Below are positions 27,223 to 37,496 of a stretch of DNA of 64,000 nucleotides, one piece after another. Positions within the stretch are counted from its first letter, which is position 1. Every line of letters begins with the position of its first letter. The position numbers and the translations under genes are program-made. Location: positions 310,001 through 374,000 of the forward strand of contig NZ_CYSR01000030.1 of assembly GCF_001458395.1 (NCBI RefSeq). Direction: 5' to 3'. The notes under the pieces were generated by a model. It saw nothing but the letters and a program-made list of their open reading frames with translations, made no database searches and was not told the DNA's origin. Source of the DNA: Leisingera aquaemixtae (GTDB taxonomy: Bacteria > Pseudomonadota > Alphaproteobacteria > Rhodobacterales > Rhodobacteraceae).

Positions 27223-27260
27223 AAAAGAAAACATCTACACGAGGCGCGGAGGGAGCGGCG

Positions 27261-27965
27261 ATGCTCACGAAAAAACAGCTGGATTTGCTGGAATTCATTC
27301 ACAAACGCCTGCAGCGGGACGGGGTTCCGCCCAGTTTCGATGAAATGAAGGAAGCGCTGGACCTGCGCTCCAAATCCGGCATCCACCGGCTGATCACCGC
27401 GCTGGAGGAGCGCGGCTTCATCCGCCGCCTGGCCCACCGCGCCCGCGCCATTGAAATCCTGCGCCTGCCCGACAGCCTGGGCGGCAAAGCCGAACCGCAG
27501 GGGTTTGCCCCCACCGTGATCGACGGCGGCCAGACCGGTGCCCGCGCCGCCGCCGCGGCGGCGGATCCGATGCGCCAGGCTGCGGTTGAACTGCCGGTAA
27601 TGGGCCGCATCGCGGCCGGCGTGCCGATTGAGGCAATCAGCCAGGTCTCGCACCAGGTGGCGGTGCCGGGCGGCATGATTGCCCCCAACGGCCAGCACTA
27701 TGCGCTGGAGGTCAAAGGCGACTCGATGATCGAGGCCGGCATCAACGACGGCGATATCGTAGTGATCCGCGAAGCCGACACCGCGGACAACGGCGACATC
27801 GTGGTGGCGCTGGTGGAAGGCCAGGAAGCCACGCTGAAATATTACCAGCGCCAGGGCGGGATGATCGCGCTGGAGGCCGCGAACCCGGTCTATGAAACCC
27901 GGCGCTACCCGGAGGATCAGGTCCAGGTCCAGGGCCGCCTGGTCGGGCTGATCCGCACTTACTGA
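27261..27965 (+). CDS. lexA: SOS repressor LexA
   Basis: Repressor of the SOS regulon that self-cleaves on contact with RecA filaments. The 234-residue protein has the N-terminal winged helix ([38 protein letters not shown]), a cleavage site in GRIAAGVP (Ala119-Gly120), catalytic Ser155 in GDSMIEAG and Lys193 in ATLKYY. The linker is longer than in E. coli, as usual in alphaproteobacteria. Its own SOS box lies 39 bases upstream. It ends the trpGDC-moaC-moeA-lexA run but has its own promoter. The 3' end overlaps the convergent comEC by seven bases. Confidence 0.97.
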   Translation: MLTKKQLDLLEFIHKRLQRDGVPPSFDEMKEALDLRSKSGIHRLITALEERGFIRRLAHRARAIEILRLPDSLGGKAEPQGFAPTVIDGGQTGARAAAAAADPMRQAAVELPVMGRIAAGVPIEAISQVSHQVAVPGGMIAPNGQHYALEVKGDSMIEAGINDGDIVVIREADTADNGDIVVALVEGQEATLKYYQRQGGMIALEAANPVYETRRYPEDQVQVQGRLVGLIRTY

Positions 27966-30073
27966 GACGCCGCCGCCGCGCCCAGCAGGCGGCGCAGGCG
28001 CCGCACTTCCGGGCCTTCCGGCTGCCATCCGCTCCACAGGCGCATCCCGGTTGCTGCGCGGGCTGTCAGCAGACGGCCATCGGGCCGCACCGCGATACTG
28101 CCGGTCTGCCGCAGGATGTCCGGCGTCAGCACCAAACAGCCGGCCGGCGCCGCGGCGGCCACAGTGGACACGACAATATCGCTTTCTTTGCAATTGCTTG
28201 CCTGCAACAGTTTACGTTTCCCCGGCGCGTGAACCAGCCGGACGCCAGCGCCGTGCCAGACAGGCAGCGCGCCGTCCCGGACCTTCCAGCGGGCCGCGGC
28301 CTCGGGCTGGCTGGCTGCGTCGCCGTCATTCTCCAGCCAGATCTCAGCCGTGAACCCCTGCCCCTTGGCGCGGGACAAGGCGCGGCCGTCCGATTCCATC
28401 ACTCCAATCAGCCCGCCGGAGCCGGCGATGATCACCGGCGGCCGCTCCGCCCCGCTCCAGATCCACAGCGCCGCAGCCGCGGGCAGCAGCCCCGCCAGCC
28501 GCAGCCGTCCCTGCCAGATCACCGCAAACACCATGCCGGAGGCAAACAGCGGCAGCACGGCGCTGTCCGGCGCTGTCACATGGGACACCGCGCCCTCGAA
28601 CCCGGACACCGTCCGCGCCACCCCCAGGATCCAGTCCATGCCCCACCGCATCACCGTCAGGCCGATCCCCTCCAGGCCAGCGGGCAGCAGGCACAGCGCC
28701 AGCACGGCGGCCGGAATCACCACCGTGCCCATGACCGGCACCGCCAGCAGATTTGCAATAAGACCGTAGTGCGGCAGGGTGTTGAAATGCGCCGCTGCAA
28801 AGGGTGCCGTGGCAGCACCCGCAACAGCGGAGGAGATCACCAGCGCCGCCACCGGCCGCAGCCAGCCCGGCCCCAGCGGCACCCCGCCGTCGCGCAGCGC
28901 GGCAAACACCGCTACCAGCGCAGCAGTGGCGGCAAAGCTCATCTGGAAGCCGGGGCTCAGCAGGCTTTCAGGCCGCCGCAGCAGCACGATCAGCGCCGCC
29001 AGCGCCACCGCCCGCAGGGTGATCGCGCGCCGGTTCAGCAGCACCGCCCCCAGCATCACCGCCACCATGACAAAGGCCCGCTCCGTCGCCACATTGCCGC
29101 CTGACAGCAACAGATACCCAGCCCCCGCGGCCAGGGCGGCCAGCGCCGCCAGTTTCCGCACCGGCCAACGCAGGGCCAGCGGCGGCACTAGGCAGAACAG
29201 CACCCGCACCGCGGCAAAGACAAAGCCGGTGAGCAGCCCCATGTGCAGGCCCGAGATCGCCAGCAGATGCGCCAGGTTGCTTTGGCGCAGCGCCGTCAGC
29301 GTCTGCTCCCCGACGCCGCTGCGGTCGCCTGCGGTGAGGGCCGCGGCAAACCCGCCGGTCTCGCCGGGGATCCGCTGCTGCAGGTGCTGCGCCATGGCCC
29401 GGCGCAGGCGCTCCACCGGCACGCTGTCCCCCGGTGCTCCGGCCAGCAGCACCGGCGCTCTGGTATATCCCAGCCCGCCCAGCTGCTTGAACCAGGCATG
29501 GCGGCGGAAATCGAAACCGCCCGGCTCCGCCGGACCCTGCGGCGGCAGCAGATGCGCGGTTGTCATCACCAGCGCGCCCGGCGGCGGCACCGCGTCCTGC
29601 CCTGTCAGGGAAATCCGCACCCGTGCGGGCGTTTTTGCGGCGGGAACACGGTCCAGCCGCACCTGATCCAGTGTCATCCGCAACGCGTCCGTCGGGGGGC
29701 GGCCCACCGAGCCCACCCGCCCCTCCACCGGGCCGTAATAGCGAAACTCCAGAACCGGCGCTGCAACCCAATGGGCGCGGGCGCCCGCCAGGCACAGGCC
29801 CGCGGCCGCAAAAGCCGGCGCCCAGCACAGGAACGCCAAGGGCCGCCGCTGCACCGCAAGCAAGGCCAGCAGCAGCCCAGCCGCCGCAAGGCCGGCATAG
29901 ACCGCCCAGCCGGGTTCGCTTTTCAAACTGAAATAGGCCCCGATCCCGGTGCCCAGGAAGACTGGGATCCAGGGGAACAGATGCCCCCGCTGCGCCTGCA
30001 GCAGGTCTGCGATGGCTGCGCTCAGCCGCATGCTTGCCCCCCGCCTTCTGGCCCGGTAGACAGGCGGAAACAT
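27959..30073 (-). CDS. comEC: ComEC/Rec2 family DNA-uptake channel protein
   Basis: A polytopic membrane protein predicted to carry single-stranded DNA across the inner membrane. The start chosen is the ATG at 30073, with GGGAGG five bases upstream, giving 704 residues; ATGs at 30031 and 30112 are alternatives. The N-terminal half has several membrane segments and an OB-like periplasmic region. The competence domain shows [34 protein letters not shown] and several more hydrophobic segments to about residue 530. The C-terminal part is short and lacks an obvious metallo-beta-lactamase HxHxDH motif. In Rhodobacter capsulatus ComEC is needed for uptake of gene-transfer-agent DNA. Confidence 0.88.
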   Translation of the reverse strand: MFPPVYRARRRGASMRLSAAIADLLQAQRGHLFPWIPVFLGTGIGAYFSLKSEPGWAVYAGLAAAGLLLALLAVQRRPLAFLCWAPAFAAAGLCLAGARAHWVAAPVLEFRYYGPVEGRVGSVGRPPTDALRMTLDQVRLDRVPAAKTPARVRISLTGQDAVPPPGALVMTTAHLLPPQGPAEPGGFDFRRHAWFKQLGGLGYTRAPVLLAGAPGDSVPVERLRRAMAQHLQQRIPGETGGFAAALTAGDRSGVGEQTLTALRQSNLAHLLAISGLHMGLLTGFVFAAVRVLFCLVPPLALRWPVRKLAALAALAAGAGYLLLSGGNVATERAFVMVAVMLGAVLLNRRAITLRAVALAALIVLLRRPESLLSPGFQMSFAATAALVAVFAALRDGGVPLGPGWLRPVAALVISSAVAGAATAPFAAAHFNTLPHYGLIANLLAVPVMGTVVIPAAVLALCLLPAGLEGIGLTVMRWGMDWILGVARTVSGFEGAVSHVTAPDSAVLPLFASGMVFAVIWQGRLRLAGLLPAAAALWIWSGAERPPVIIAGSGGLIGVMESDGRALSRAKGQGFTAEIWLENDGDAASQPEAAARWKVRDGALPVWHGAGVRLVHAPGKRKLLQASNCKESDIVVSTVAAAAPAGCLVLTPDILRQTGSIAVRPDGRLLTARAATGMRLWSGWQPEGPEVRRLRRLLGAAAASQ

Positions 30074-30110
30074 TAGGCCTCCCATGGTTTCCAAAAGGTA
30101 AATCCCGCTC

Positions 30111-31511
30111 ATGACCCAACCGGTTGTCACCCGTTTCGCGCCGTCTCCCACCGGCTTTCTGCACATCGGCGGCGCCCGCACCGCGCTGTTCAACTGGCTG
30201 TATGCCCGCGGCCGCGGCGGCAAATTCCTGCTGCGGATCGAGGACACCGACCGCGAACGCTCCACCCCCGAAGCCACTGCCGCCATCCTGCAGGGCATGG
30301 CGTGGCTGGGCCTGGACCACGACGGTGAGGCGGTCAGCCAGTTCGAACGCGCAGACCGCCACGCCGAGGTCGCCAATCAGCTGCTGGCCGACGGCAAGGC
30401 CTACAAATGCTTTGCCACCCAGGAGGAAATCGCCGCCTTCCGCGAGCAGGCCAAGACAGCGGGCAAATCCACTCTCTACCGCTCGCCCTGGCGCGACGCC
30501 GATGCGGCCAGCCACCCGGACGCGCCTTATGTGATCCGTATCAAGGCGCCGCGGGATGGCGTCACTGTGATCAAGGACCAGGTGCAGGGCGATGTGACCA
30601 TCCGCAACGATCAGCTTGATGACATGGTCCTGCTGCGCTCCGACGGCACCCCGGTTTATATGCTGGCGGTGGTTGTCGATGACCACGATATGGGCGTCAC
30701 CCACGTGATCCGCGGCGACGACCACCTGAACAACGCCGCCCGCCAGATGACGATCTACGAGGCGATGGGCTGGGACGTGCCGGTCTGGGCCCACATCCCG
30801 CTGATCCACGGCCCCGACGGCAAGAAACTTTCCAAGCGCCACGGCGCCCTGGGCGCCCAGGAATACCAGGCGATGGGCTATCCCGCAGCCGGAATGCGCA
30901 ACTATCTGGCACGCCTCGGCTGGTCGCACGGCGATGACGAATTTTTTACGGACAGCCAGGCCAAAGAGTGGTTTAATTTCGACGGGATCGGCAAAAGCCC
31001 GGCCCGGTTTGACACCAAGAAGCTGGAAAACCTCTGCGGCCAGCATATTGCCGTTAGCGATGATGCTGCACTGCGGCAGGAAATCAGCGAATACCTGGCG
31101 GCTGCCGGGAAACCCGCCCTGACTGACGCGCAGTCACAAGGGCTGGAAGCTGCGATGTATTGCCTCAAGGACCGGGCCCGCACTTTCCCGGAACTGCTTG
31201 AAAAAGCGCATTTTATCCTTGCATCACGGCCTCTTGAACGGGACGAGAAGGCAGAAAAAGCGCTGGCGTCTGTATCCGATGGTATACTGGAAGAATTGAC
31301 GCCGCAGCTGCAAAATGCTAGCTGGGTCCGTGACGATCTGGAGGCGCTTCTGAACGTATTTGCAGAAGCACATGATACCAAGTTCGGCAAGCTGGCCGGC
31401 CCGTTGCGGGCTGCGCTTGCGGGCCGGGCGGTAACGCCTTCGGTGTTCGATATGATGCTGATTCTGGGCCGCGATGAAACCATCGCCCGGCTCAAAGACG
31501 CGACGGGCTGA
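30111..31511 (+). CDS. gltX: Glutamyl-tRNA synthetase
   Basis: Charges tRNA-Glu with glutamate. The 466-residue class I synthetase has the HIGH-type motif in [20 protein letters not shown] (near residue 10) and the KMSKS-type motif KKLSKRHGA near 238-246; [12 protein letters not shown] and [16 protein letters not shown] also match. Alphaproteobacteria often have two gltX paralogues, one of which charges tRNA-Gln for the amidotransferase route; which one this is cannot be decided here. An AAAGGT ribosome binding site precedes the ATG. Confidence 0.96.
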   Translation: MTQPVVTRFAPSPTGFLHIGGARTALFNWLYARGRGGKFLLRIEDTDRERSTPEATAAILQGMAWLGLDHDGEAVSQFERADRHAEVANQLLADGKAYKCFATQEEIAAFREQAKTAGKSTLYRSPWRDADAASHPDAPYVIRIKAPRDGVTVIKDQVQGDVTIRNDQLDDMVLLRSDGTPVYMLAVVVDDHDMGVTHVIRGDDHLNNAARQMTIYEAMGWDVPVWAHIPLIHGPDGKKLSKRHGALGAQEYQAMGYPAAGMRNYLARLGWSHGDDEFFTDSQAKEWFNFDGIGKSPARFDTKKLENLCGQHIAVSDDAALRQEISEYLAAAGKPALTDAQSQGLEAAMYCLKDRARTFPELLEKAHFILASRPLERDEKAEKALASVSDGILEELTPQLQNASWVRDDLEALLNVFAEAHDTKFGKLAGPLRAALAGRAVTPSVFDMMLILGRDETIARLKDATG

Positions 31512-31637
31512 TCCCGGCTTTTACGCCCGGGTAAGCTTGTTTTGATACGACAACCCCTGCGCGACTCAGCGCAGGCGCTGCCCCGCATGAAGACGCCTGA
31601 CCGGCCGCTTTCGTGCCTGTAACAGGAAGGGACATCC

Positions 31638-32933
31638 ATGACCGAGACACAGAAATCTGCCACGCTCAGCCTGAATGGCGATACTTACGAGCTGCCCATT
31701 TTCTCGCCAACGGCCGGGCCCGATGTCCTCGACATCCGCAAGCTCTACGCGCAGGCAGGTGTGTTCACCTATGACCCGGGCTTCACCTCCACCGCCAGCT
31801 GCGACAGCACCATCACCTATATCGATGGCGGCAAGGGTGAACTGCTGCACCGCGGGTACCCGATCGACCAGCTGGCGTCGAAATCGCACTACCTGGAAGT
31901 CTGCTACCTGCTGCTCTACGGCGAGCTGCCGACCGCCGCGCAGCTGGAGGATTTCGAGACCCGTGTGACCCGTCACACCATGGTGCATGAGCAGATGCAC
32001 AACTTCTTCCGCGGCTTCCGCCGCGACGCGCACCCGATGGCGACCCTGGTGGGCGTGGTCGGCGCGATGTCGGCCTTCTACCACGACTCGCTGGATGTGA
32101 CCGACCCCTGGCAGCGCGAAGTTGCCGCCATCCGGCTGATCGCCAAGCTGCCGACCATCGCCGCGATGGCCTACAAGTACTCGATCGGCCAGCCCTTCGT
32201 GTACCCGCGCAACGACCTGGATTATGCGGCCAACTTCCTGCACATGTGCTTCTCGGTTCCGGCCGAGGAATACCATGTGAACCCGATCCTGAGCCGCGCG
32301 ATGGACCGGATCTTCATCCTGCACGCCGACCACGAGCAGAACGCCTCCACCTCGACCGTGCGCCTGGCGTCCTCTTCCGGCGCCAACCCGTTTGCCTGTA
32401 TCGCGGCGGGTATCGCCTGCCTCTGGGGCCCGGCCCACGGCGGCGCCAACCAGGCCTGCCTGGAGATGCTCAAGGAAATCGGCTCGGTCGACCGCATTCC
32501 GGAATTCATCGAACGCGCCAAGGACAAGAACGATCCGTTCCGCCTGATGGGCTTTGGCCACCGTGTGTACAAGAACACCGACCCGCGCGCCAAGGTGCTG
32601 AAGCAATCCGCGGATGAGGTTCTGGAGCTGCTGGGCGTCGAGGACAACCCGCTGCTGCAGGTCGCCAAGGAGCTGGAGCGCACCGCGCTCAACGACCCCT
32701 ATTTCATCGAGAAGAAGCTGTTCCCGAACGTCGACTTCTACTCCGGCATCATCCTGGAGGCGATGGGCTTCCCGACCTCGATGTTCACCCCGATTTTCGC
32801 GCTGTCGCGCACCGTCGGCTGGATCTCGCAGTGGAAAGAGATGATTGCAGATCCGCAGAACAAGATCGGCCGCCCGCGCCAGCTGTACCTGGGCGAGACC
32901 CTGCGCGACTACGTCGACATCGAAAAGCGCTAA
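31638..32933 (+). CDS. gltA: Citrate synthase (type II, hexameric)
   Basis: Condenses oxaloacetate and acetyl-CoA, the entry step of the TCA cycle. The 431-residue length and the N-terminal beta-rich region ([13 protein letters not shown]) are those of Gram-negative type II citrate synthase. Catalytic-region motifs: [32 protein letters not shown] with the first His, [16 protein letters not shown] with the second His, and [16 protein letters not shown] with the Asp. AGGAAGGG precedes the start. A strong terminator follows at 32957. Confidence 0.98.
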   Translation: MTETQKSATLSLNGDTYELPIFSPTAGPDVLDIRKLYAQAGVFTYDPGFTSTASCDSTITYIDGGKGELLHRGYPIDQLASKSHYLEVCYLLLYGELPTAAQLEDFETRVTRHTMVHEQMHNFFRGFRRDAHPMATLVGVVGAMSAFYHDSLDVTDPWQREVAAIRLIAKLPTIAAMAYKYSIGQPFVYPRNDLDYAANFLHMCFSVPAEEYHVNPILSRAMDRIFILHADHEQNASTSTVRLASSSGANPFACIAAGIACLWGPAHGGANQACLEMLKEIGSVDRIPEFIERAKDKNDPFRLMGFGHRVYKNTDPRAKVLKQSADEVLELLGVEDNPLLQVAKELERTALNDPYFIEKKLFPNVDFYSGIILEAMGFPTSMFTPIFALSRTVGWISQWKEMIADPQNKIGRPRQLYLGETLRDYVDIEKR

Positions 32934-32956
32934 GCGCGCCACGGACAACACCAGAC

Positions 32957-32985
32957 AAACGCCCCGCACTGCGCGGGGCGTTTTT
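32957..32985 (+). terminator. Intrinsic terminator of gltA
   Basis: An 11-bp perfect stem AAACGCCCCGC/GCGGGGCGTTT with a five-base loop, running into a five-base T-run. Confidence 0.92.
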
Positions 32986-33123
32986 CGTTTGGCGGCGGCG
33001 TAAGTACCGCAGTGCGGCCGCCCCTTGTTTCAACCCGCCGGCCGCTGCACCGGCGCCACGCGGGCAACAATTTTGCCATGGGCAGCGCATAGTTTCCTCA
33101 GAAAGTTCAATGTTTACGAGTAT

Positions 33124-33163
33124 TTGACTAAACCCGCACAACTGCATACTGAACTCATGAGTT
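33124..33163 (+). promoter_or_regulatory. Candidate promoter and palindromic operator for the calcium-binding-repeat gene
   Basis: TTGACT (33124-33129) and CATACT (33145-33150) are 15 bases apart, a short spacer. They are followed at once by the perfect 12-base palindrome AACTCATGAGTT (33152-33163), which would overlap the transcription start. The region is AT-rich relative to the window. The palindrome is certain; its role as operator is inference. Confidence 0.4.
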
Positions 33164-33242
33164 TACTTAGGTCTGGCAGTGCGCACCCTACGCGCGCGGA
33201 ATTGCAGAACGCCACCCGCCAGGCGGCAACGGGATTGATGAC

Positions 33243-34049
33243 ATGGAACTTTTGATCTTGCTTGGGATTGGCCTGACCATTAGCGGTGTGGCCTTGGCGA
33301 TGGACGACGATGATGATGAAATCAAGGGCGACACCACCGCTGACGCGACCGAAGGCAACGATGACCTGGCCGGCGCGCCGGGTGACGACACCATATTTGC
33401 CAAGGACGGCGCTGACATTTTGGACGGCAACGCAGGTGATGACCGTTTGTTCGGCCAGGATGGAGAAGATCTTCTGATCGGCGGAGAAGGCAATGACTTC
33501 CTGCGCGGCGGGTCAGATCATGATTTCATTATTGACGGCCAAGGCAGCGACACGCTCATCGGCGATCTCGGCAATGATACAATCGTCTCCACTAGTGCAA
33601 TTAACCCAGATGACGCCTTGAAAACGATCCGGGACTGGGTTGCCAATGACGATCCGGATGAAGAAATTAACATGGAATACGATCTGAGCCAGGATACAGA
33701 CGCGGATGCCGACGTGATCCAGGCGGGCTATGGAGAAGACAACGTTGTTGCTGGCAAGGGCGATACCGTAAGCCTGGGCGAAGGATATGACGAACTGATC
33801 CTGGGCGACTGGATCGAGCCAGGCGATGATCCGGTGGTTCTGACCGATTACAACCCGGGTGAGGACATGATACTATACTACCACGACGGAGCCACCCCGG
33901 CGCCGGAAATCACTGTCCAGAATACGCTGGACGAGTTCGGTGATGAAGACGACGCCCTGCTGCTGGCCAACGGTGAGGTTTTCGCAAAGATCGAAGGGGC
34001 CGGCGGCCTGATCTCTCCGTACAGCGTCTGGGTTCTCGAACGCGAGTAG
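33243..34049 (+). CDS. Small membrane-anchored or exported calcium-binding-repeat (RTX-like) protein
   Basis: A 268-residue acidic protein. An N-terminal hydrophobic segment (residues 2-19, ELLILLGIGLTISGVALA) is followed by an Asp run and about seven nonapeptide-type repeats between residues 40 and 118 (DGADILDGN, AGDDRLFGQ, DGEDLLIGG, EGNDFLRGG, QGSDTLIGD), the GGxGxDxxx pattern that binds calcium in hemolysin-type proteins. A second, degenerate repeat patch lies around 155-185. No catalytic domain is visible, and there is no type I secretion gene nearby. The N-terminal hydrophobic segment is atypical for type I substrates, which export by a C-terminal signal. Base composition is lower in GC than its neighbours. 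Confidence 0.75.
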   Translation: MELLILLGIGLTISGVALAMDDDDDEIKGDTTADATEGNDDLAGAPGDDTIFAKDGADILDGNAGDDRLFGQDGEDLLIGGEGNDFLRGGSDHDFIIDGQGSDTLIGDLGNDTIVSTSAINPDDALKTIRDWVANDDPDEEINMEYDLSQDTDADADVIQAGYGEDNVVAGKGDTVSLGEGYDELILGDWIEPGDDPVVLTDYNPGEDMILYYHDGATPAPEITVQNTLDEFGDEDDALLLANGEVFAKIEGAGGLISPYSVWVLERE

Positions 34050-34093
34050 CGGCAACCGGAGCTGGCTCCGGCAACCGCACGCCTGAACGCCCC

Positions 34094-34870
34094 TCAGCGC
34101 CCCTCGAACTTCGCGGGGCGTTTTTCCATGAAGGCGGTCACGCCTTCCAGGAAATCCCGGGTTTTGCCGCACTGGCCTTGCAGATGCGCCTCTTCGGACA
34201 GCTGTTCCATCAGGCTGCGGCCAGAGCTTTCGCGCAGGGCAGATTTGGTGGCGGCAAAGGCCTTGCTGGGGCCTTGCGCCAGATACGCGGCACGCTCGCG
34301 CCAATGGGCGTCGAACTCCGCGTCCGGCACCGCTTCCCAGATCATGCCCCAGTCGCTGGCCTGCTTGGCACTGATGCGGTCGGCAAACAGCGCCGCGCCC
34401 ATCGCCTTGGCCATGCCAACCTGGCGCGGCAGGAACCAGGTGCCGCCGGCATCGGGCATCAGGCCGATCTTGCTGAAGGCCTGCATGAAAAACGCGCTTT
34501 CGCTGGCGATCACCACATCCGCCGCCAGGGCCAGGCTGGCGCCTGCACCAGCTGCGGCGCCGTTCACCGCGGCCACAACCGGCACCGGGCAGTTATAGAT
34601 CGCCTCGACCATCGGCAGGTATTCGTCGCGCAGCGTGCGCTCCAGATCCAGATCGCCGGAGCCGGAGGCGTCGCTCAGGTCCTGTCCGGAACAGAAGGCA
34701 TCGCCCGCGCCGGTCAGGACCACTGCCCGCGCTTCTGCCTGCGCGGCCTGCATGGCATGGGTGATTTCCGAGCGCATCCGGCTGGTCAGCGCGTTTTTCC
34801 TGTTGGCCCGGTTCAGGGTGATGACGGCCAGCCCGTCCTCCAGCGTGAACAGGATTTCCTTGTAGTCCAT
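34094..34870 (-). CDS. Enoyl-CoA hydratase/isomerase family protein
   Basis: A 258-residue crotonase-fold enzyme. Family motifs: ALTSRMRSEITHAM, AFCSGQDLSD (oxyanion-hole strand), NGAAAGAGASLALAADVVIAS with the second oxyanion Gly, and SKIGLMPDAGGTWFLPR. The pattern resembles PaaG-type isomerases of phenylacetate degradation, but no other paa genes are nearby, so the substrate is open. It is the promoter-distal gene of the ccmF-ccmH side of the minus-strand block, 104 bases after ccmH. Its end faces the calcium-binding-repeat gene. Confidence 0.88.
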   Translation of the reverse strand: MDYKEILFTLEDGLAVITLNRANRKNALTSRMRSEITHAMQAAQAEARAVVLTGAGDAFCSGQDLSDASGSGDLDLERTLRDEYLPMVEAIYNCPVPVVAAVNGAAAGAGASLALAADVVIASESAFFMQAFSKIGLMPDAGGTWFLPRQVGMAKAMGAALFADRISAKQASDWGMIWEAVPDAEFDAHWRERAAYLAQGPSKAFAATKSALRESSGRSLMEQLSEEAHLQGQCGKTRDFLEGVTAFMEKRPAKFEGR

Positions 34871-34974
34871 AGGGTCGCCTCATGCAGCTAGTGTCCCGGG
34901 CTGGCCATGCGCCAGCGGGCCCGTTTGGCGCCATGGTGACGCAAAGCCCTGCCGCCGGAAAGGCAGACCCGGCG

Positions 34975-35457
34975 TCAATCCTCCAGGATTTTCCGCAGCC
35001 GGTCCTGCTCTTCCGCGCTCAGCACGGTCTCTGCCGTTTTCGGCGCCCGGGAGCGGCCGCGGACATAGAACACCGCAATCACCAGCGCCGCCAGCAGCAT
35101 CAGCGGCCCCGCCGCCCACAGCAGCCAGTTGGCCCCGCTGGTGGTGGGGCGCAGAAGCACGTATTCGCCATAGCGTGCGACGATAAACTCCATCGCCTGC
35201 CGGTCGCTGTCGCCGGCCACCAGCCGCTCGCGCAGCAGCACCCGCAAATCGCGCGCCAGTTCGGCGTTGGATTCGTCGATGCTTTCATTGCGGCAGACCA
35301 GGCAGCGCAGATCCTTGGACAGCTCCCGCGCGCGCGCTTCCAGCGCCGGGTCCGCCAGGATCTCGTCCGGCTCCACCGCCAGCGCAGGCGCCGGGGTGAA
35401 CAGCGCCGCGGCCATCAGGGCCGCCAGGGCCACGATCAGAAAACGCATCCGTTTCAT
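34975..35457 (-). CDS. ccmH: Cytochrome c maturation protein CcmH (CycL)
   Basis: Periplasmic membrane-bound thiol protein that reduces the apocytochrome c haem-binding cysteines for ligation. The 160-residue protein has a signal peptide (about 1-27), the active-site motif LRCLVCRNESI with Cys52 and Cys55, the conserved block ESNAELARDLRVLLRERL, then one membrane segment (about 108-128). The C-terminal tail is cytoplasmic. Its start overlaps the ccmF stop as ATGA. The domain corresponding to CcmI is absent here. Confidence 0.95.
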   Translation of the reverse strand: MKRMRFLIVALAALMAAALFTPAPALAVEPDEILADPALEARARELSKDLRCLVCRNESIDESNAELARDLRVLLRERLVAGDSDRQAMEFIVARYGEYVLLRPTTSGANWLLWAAGPLMLLAALVIAVFYVRGRSRAPKTAETVLSAEEQDRLRKILED

Positions 35458-37418
35458 TCCGCAGGCACTCCCGCTGCCGGTGTCTTGCGCGCGCCCGCGG
35501 CCACGCGGAACCGCCTGTCGCTCAGGCTCAGAAGGCCGCCAAGCGCCATCAGGATGGAGCCGGCCCAGATCCAGTTCGCAAAGGGTTTGATATAGGTGCG
35601 CATGGTCCAGCTGCCATCGGCCTGCTGGTCGCCCAGCACCACATACAGATCCCGCGTCACCCGGTAGTCAATCGCCGCCTCGGTGGTCGGCATCTTCGCC
35701 ACCGGATAGTCGCGTTTCTCCGGGAACATCACCGCCTCGGGCCGTCCGTTGCGGGTCACTTCGACCCGGCCCTTGGTGGTGAAGTAGTTCGGCCCCTGCT
35801 CGCGGGTCACGTCCTGCAGCACCAGGGAGAAGGCGCCAACCTCAAACGGCTCGCCGATCCGGGCCACGCGGATATCCTCCTGTTCCCAGGCGGTCAGGCC
35901 CGCGATGGCAAAGATGGTGACGCCGAGGCCCGCATGGGCCGTGGCCTTGCCCCAATCCGCCCGCGGCAGCCGCAGCATCCGCTGCAACCGGCCGGATTTG
36001 CCGCTGCGCATCCACAGATCCGCCAGCGCACCGAACACCACCCAGGACCCAAGGAACAGGCCCACCGGCCCCAGCGCCGAGCGTCCGGTCTGCATCGCCC
36101 AGGCCAGCACGCCCAGCGACACCGCCAGCACAAACACATAGCGCAGCTGCCAGGCGGTACGCCCGATCCGCCCGCGTTTCCACGGCAGCATCGCGCCGAC
36201 GGGCAGCAGCAGGCCCAGCACCACCATGAAGGGGGTGAAGGCCGAATTGAAGAACGGCGGGCCGACGCTCAGCTTCCGGTCCAGCAGCATCTCCGCCACG
36301 ATCGGCCAGATGGTGCCGAAGAACACCACAAAGCAGCTGACCGCCAGCAGGATATTGTTGGCCAACAGCGCGCTTTCGCGGCTGATCACGCCAAAGACGC
36401 CCTTGGCTTCCATCGCCTGTGCGCGCGCCGCAAACAGGGTCAGCGCGCCGCCGGTGAAGAAGGCCAGGATGAACAGAATGAACACGCCGCGCTCCGGGTC
36501 GTTGGCAAAGGCATGCACGCTGGTGATCACGCCGGAGCGCACGATGAAGGTGCCGATCAGCGAGAAGCCGAAGGCCAGGATCGCCAGCAGGATGGTCCAG
36601 CTTTTCAGGCTTTCGCGCTTTTCCACCACGATAGCGGAATGCAGCAGCGCGGCGGCCAGCAGCCAGGGCATGAAGGAGGCGTTCTCTACCGGGTCCCAGA
36701 ACCAGAAGCCGCCCCAGCCCAGCTCGTAATAGGCCCACCAGGACCCCAGCGCGATGCCGATGGTCAGGAAAATCCAGGCCGCCAGTGTCCAGGGCCGCAC
36801 CCAGCGGCCCCAGGCGGCGTCGATGCGGCCTTCGATCAGGGCGGCCACCGCAAAGGAAAACGCCATGCTGAGCCCCACGTAGCCGAGGTAGAGGAACGGC
36901 GGGTGGAACGCCAGCCCGGGGTCCTGCAGCAGCGGGTTCAGGTCCTGCCCGTCAAACGGCGGCACCGTCAGGCGCAGGAACGGGTTGGAGGTGAACAGGA
37001 TGAAGGCGAAAAACGCCACCCCGATCGCCGCCTGCACGGACAGCACACGGGCCTTCAAGGTCGGCGGCAGCCCGCCGCCAAAGACCGAGGCCAGCGCCCC
37101 GAACAGGCTGACGATCAGCACCCACAGGAGCATCGAGCCCTCGTGGTTCCCCCAGGTGCCGGAGATCTTGTACAGCATCGGCTTGGCCGAATGGCTGTTC
37201 AGCGTCACCAGCTTCAGCGAGAAGTCGGAAGTGATGAAGGCCCACATCAGCGCGCCAAAGGAGAACGCGGTGAACAGGAACTGCGCCTGCGCCGCAGGCT
37301 CTGCCACGGCCATCCAGCCGGGCCAGCGTTTATGGGCGCCGATCAAAGGGATCACAGCCTGCACGATAGCGATCATGAAGGCGAGGATAAGGGCAAAGTG
37401 GCCAAGCTCTGTAATCAT
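35454..37418 (-). CDS. ccmF: Cytochrome c haem lyase CcmF
   Basis: Large polytopic component of the system I cytochrome c maturation machinery that attaches haem from holo-CcmE to apocytochromes. The start at 37418 (MITELGHFALILAFM) has AGGAAAT upstream and gives 654 residues. Family blocks include SWGNHEGS-type TWGNHEGSMLLWV, the haem-handling WWAYYELGWGGFWFWDPVEN, ASFMPWLLAAALLHS and HAFANDPERGVFIL. It is coupled to ccmH. Immediately upstream in the same direction lie a holin and an endolysin gene, which interrupt the usual ccmE-ccmF adjacency. Confidence 0.96.
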   Translation of the reverse strand: MITELGHFALILAFMIAIVQAVIPLIGAHKRWPGWMAVAEPAAQAQFLFTAFSFGALMWAFITSDFSLKLVTLNSHSAKPMLYKISGTWGNHEGSMLLWVLIVSLFGALASVFGGGLPPTLKARVLSVQAAIGVAFFAFILFTSNPFLRLTVPPFDGQDLNPLLQDPGLAFHPPFLYLGYVGLSMAFSFAVAALIEGRIDAAWGRWVRPWTLAAWIFLTIGIALGSWWAYYELGWGGFWFWDPVENASFMPWLLAAALLHSAIVVEKRESLKSWTILLAILAFGFSLIGTFIVRSGVITSVHAFANDPERGVFILFILAFFTGGALTLFAARAQAMEAKGVFGVISRESALLANNILLAVSCFVVFFGTIWPIVAEMLLDRKLSVGPPFFNSAFTPFMVVLGLLLPVGAMLPWKRGRIGRTAWQLRYVFVLAVSLGVLAWAMQTGRSALGPVGLFLGSWVVFGALADLWMRSGKSGRLQRMLRLPRADWGKATAHAGLGVTIFAIAGLTAWEQEDIRVARIGEPFEVGAFSLVLQDVTREQGPNYFTTKGRVEVTRNGRPEAVMFPEKRDYPVAKMPTTEAAIDYRVTRDLYVVLGDQQADGSWTMRTYIKPFANWIWAGSILMALGGLLSLSDRRFRVAAGARKTPAAGVPAE

Positions 37419-37496
37419 GGGATTTCCTATACGCCTGTCTGCCGGCAGGGCCAATGGCAATTGCCGCGCCATGCCGCCGCAGAGGGCAAAATGTGA

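Noticed and set aside
35934-37496. A 520-codon plus-strand frame across ccmF.
   Set aside because: It is antisense to ccmF and has the Gln/His/Arg-rich composition typical of shadow frames.
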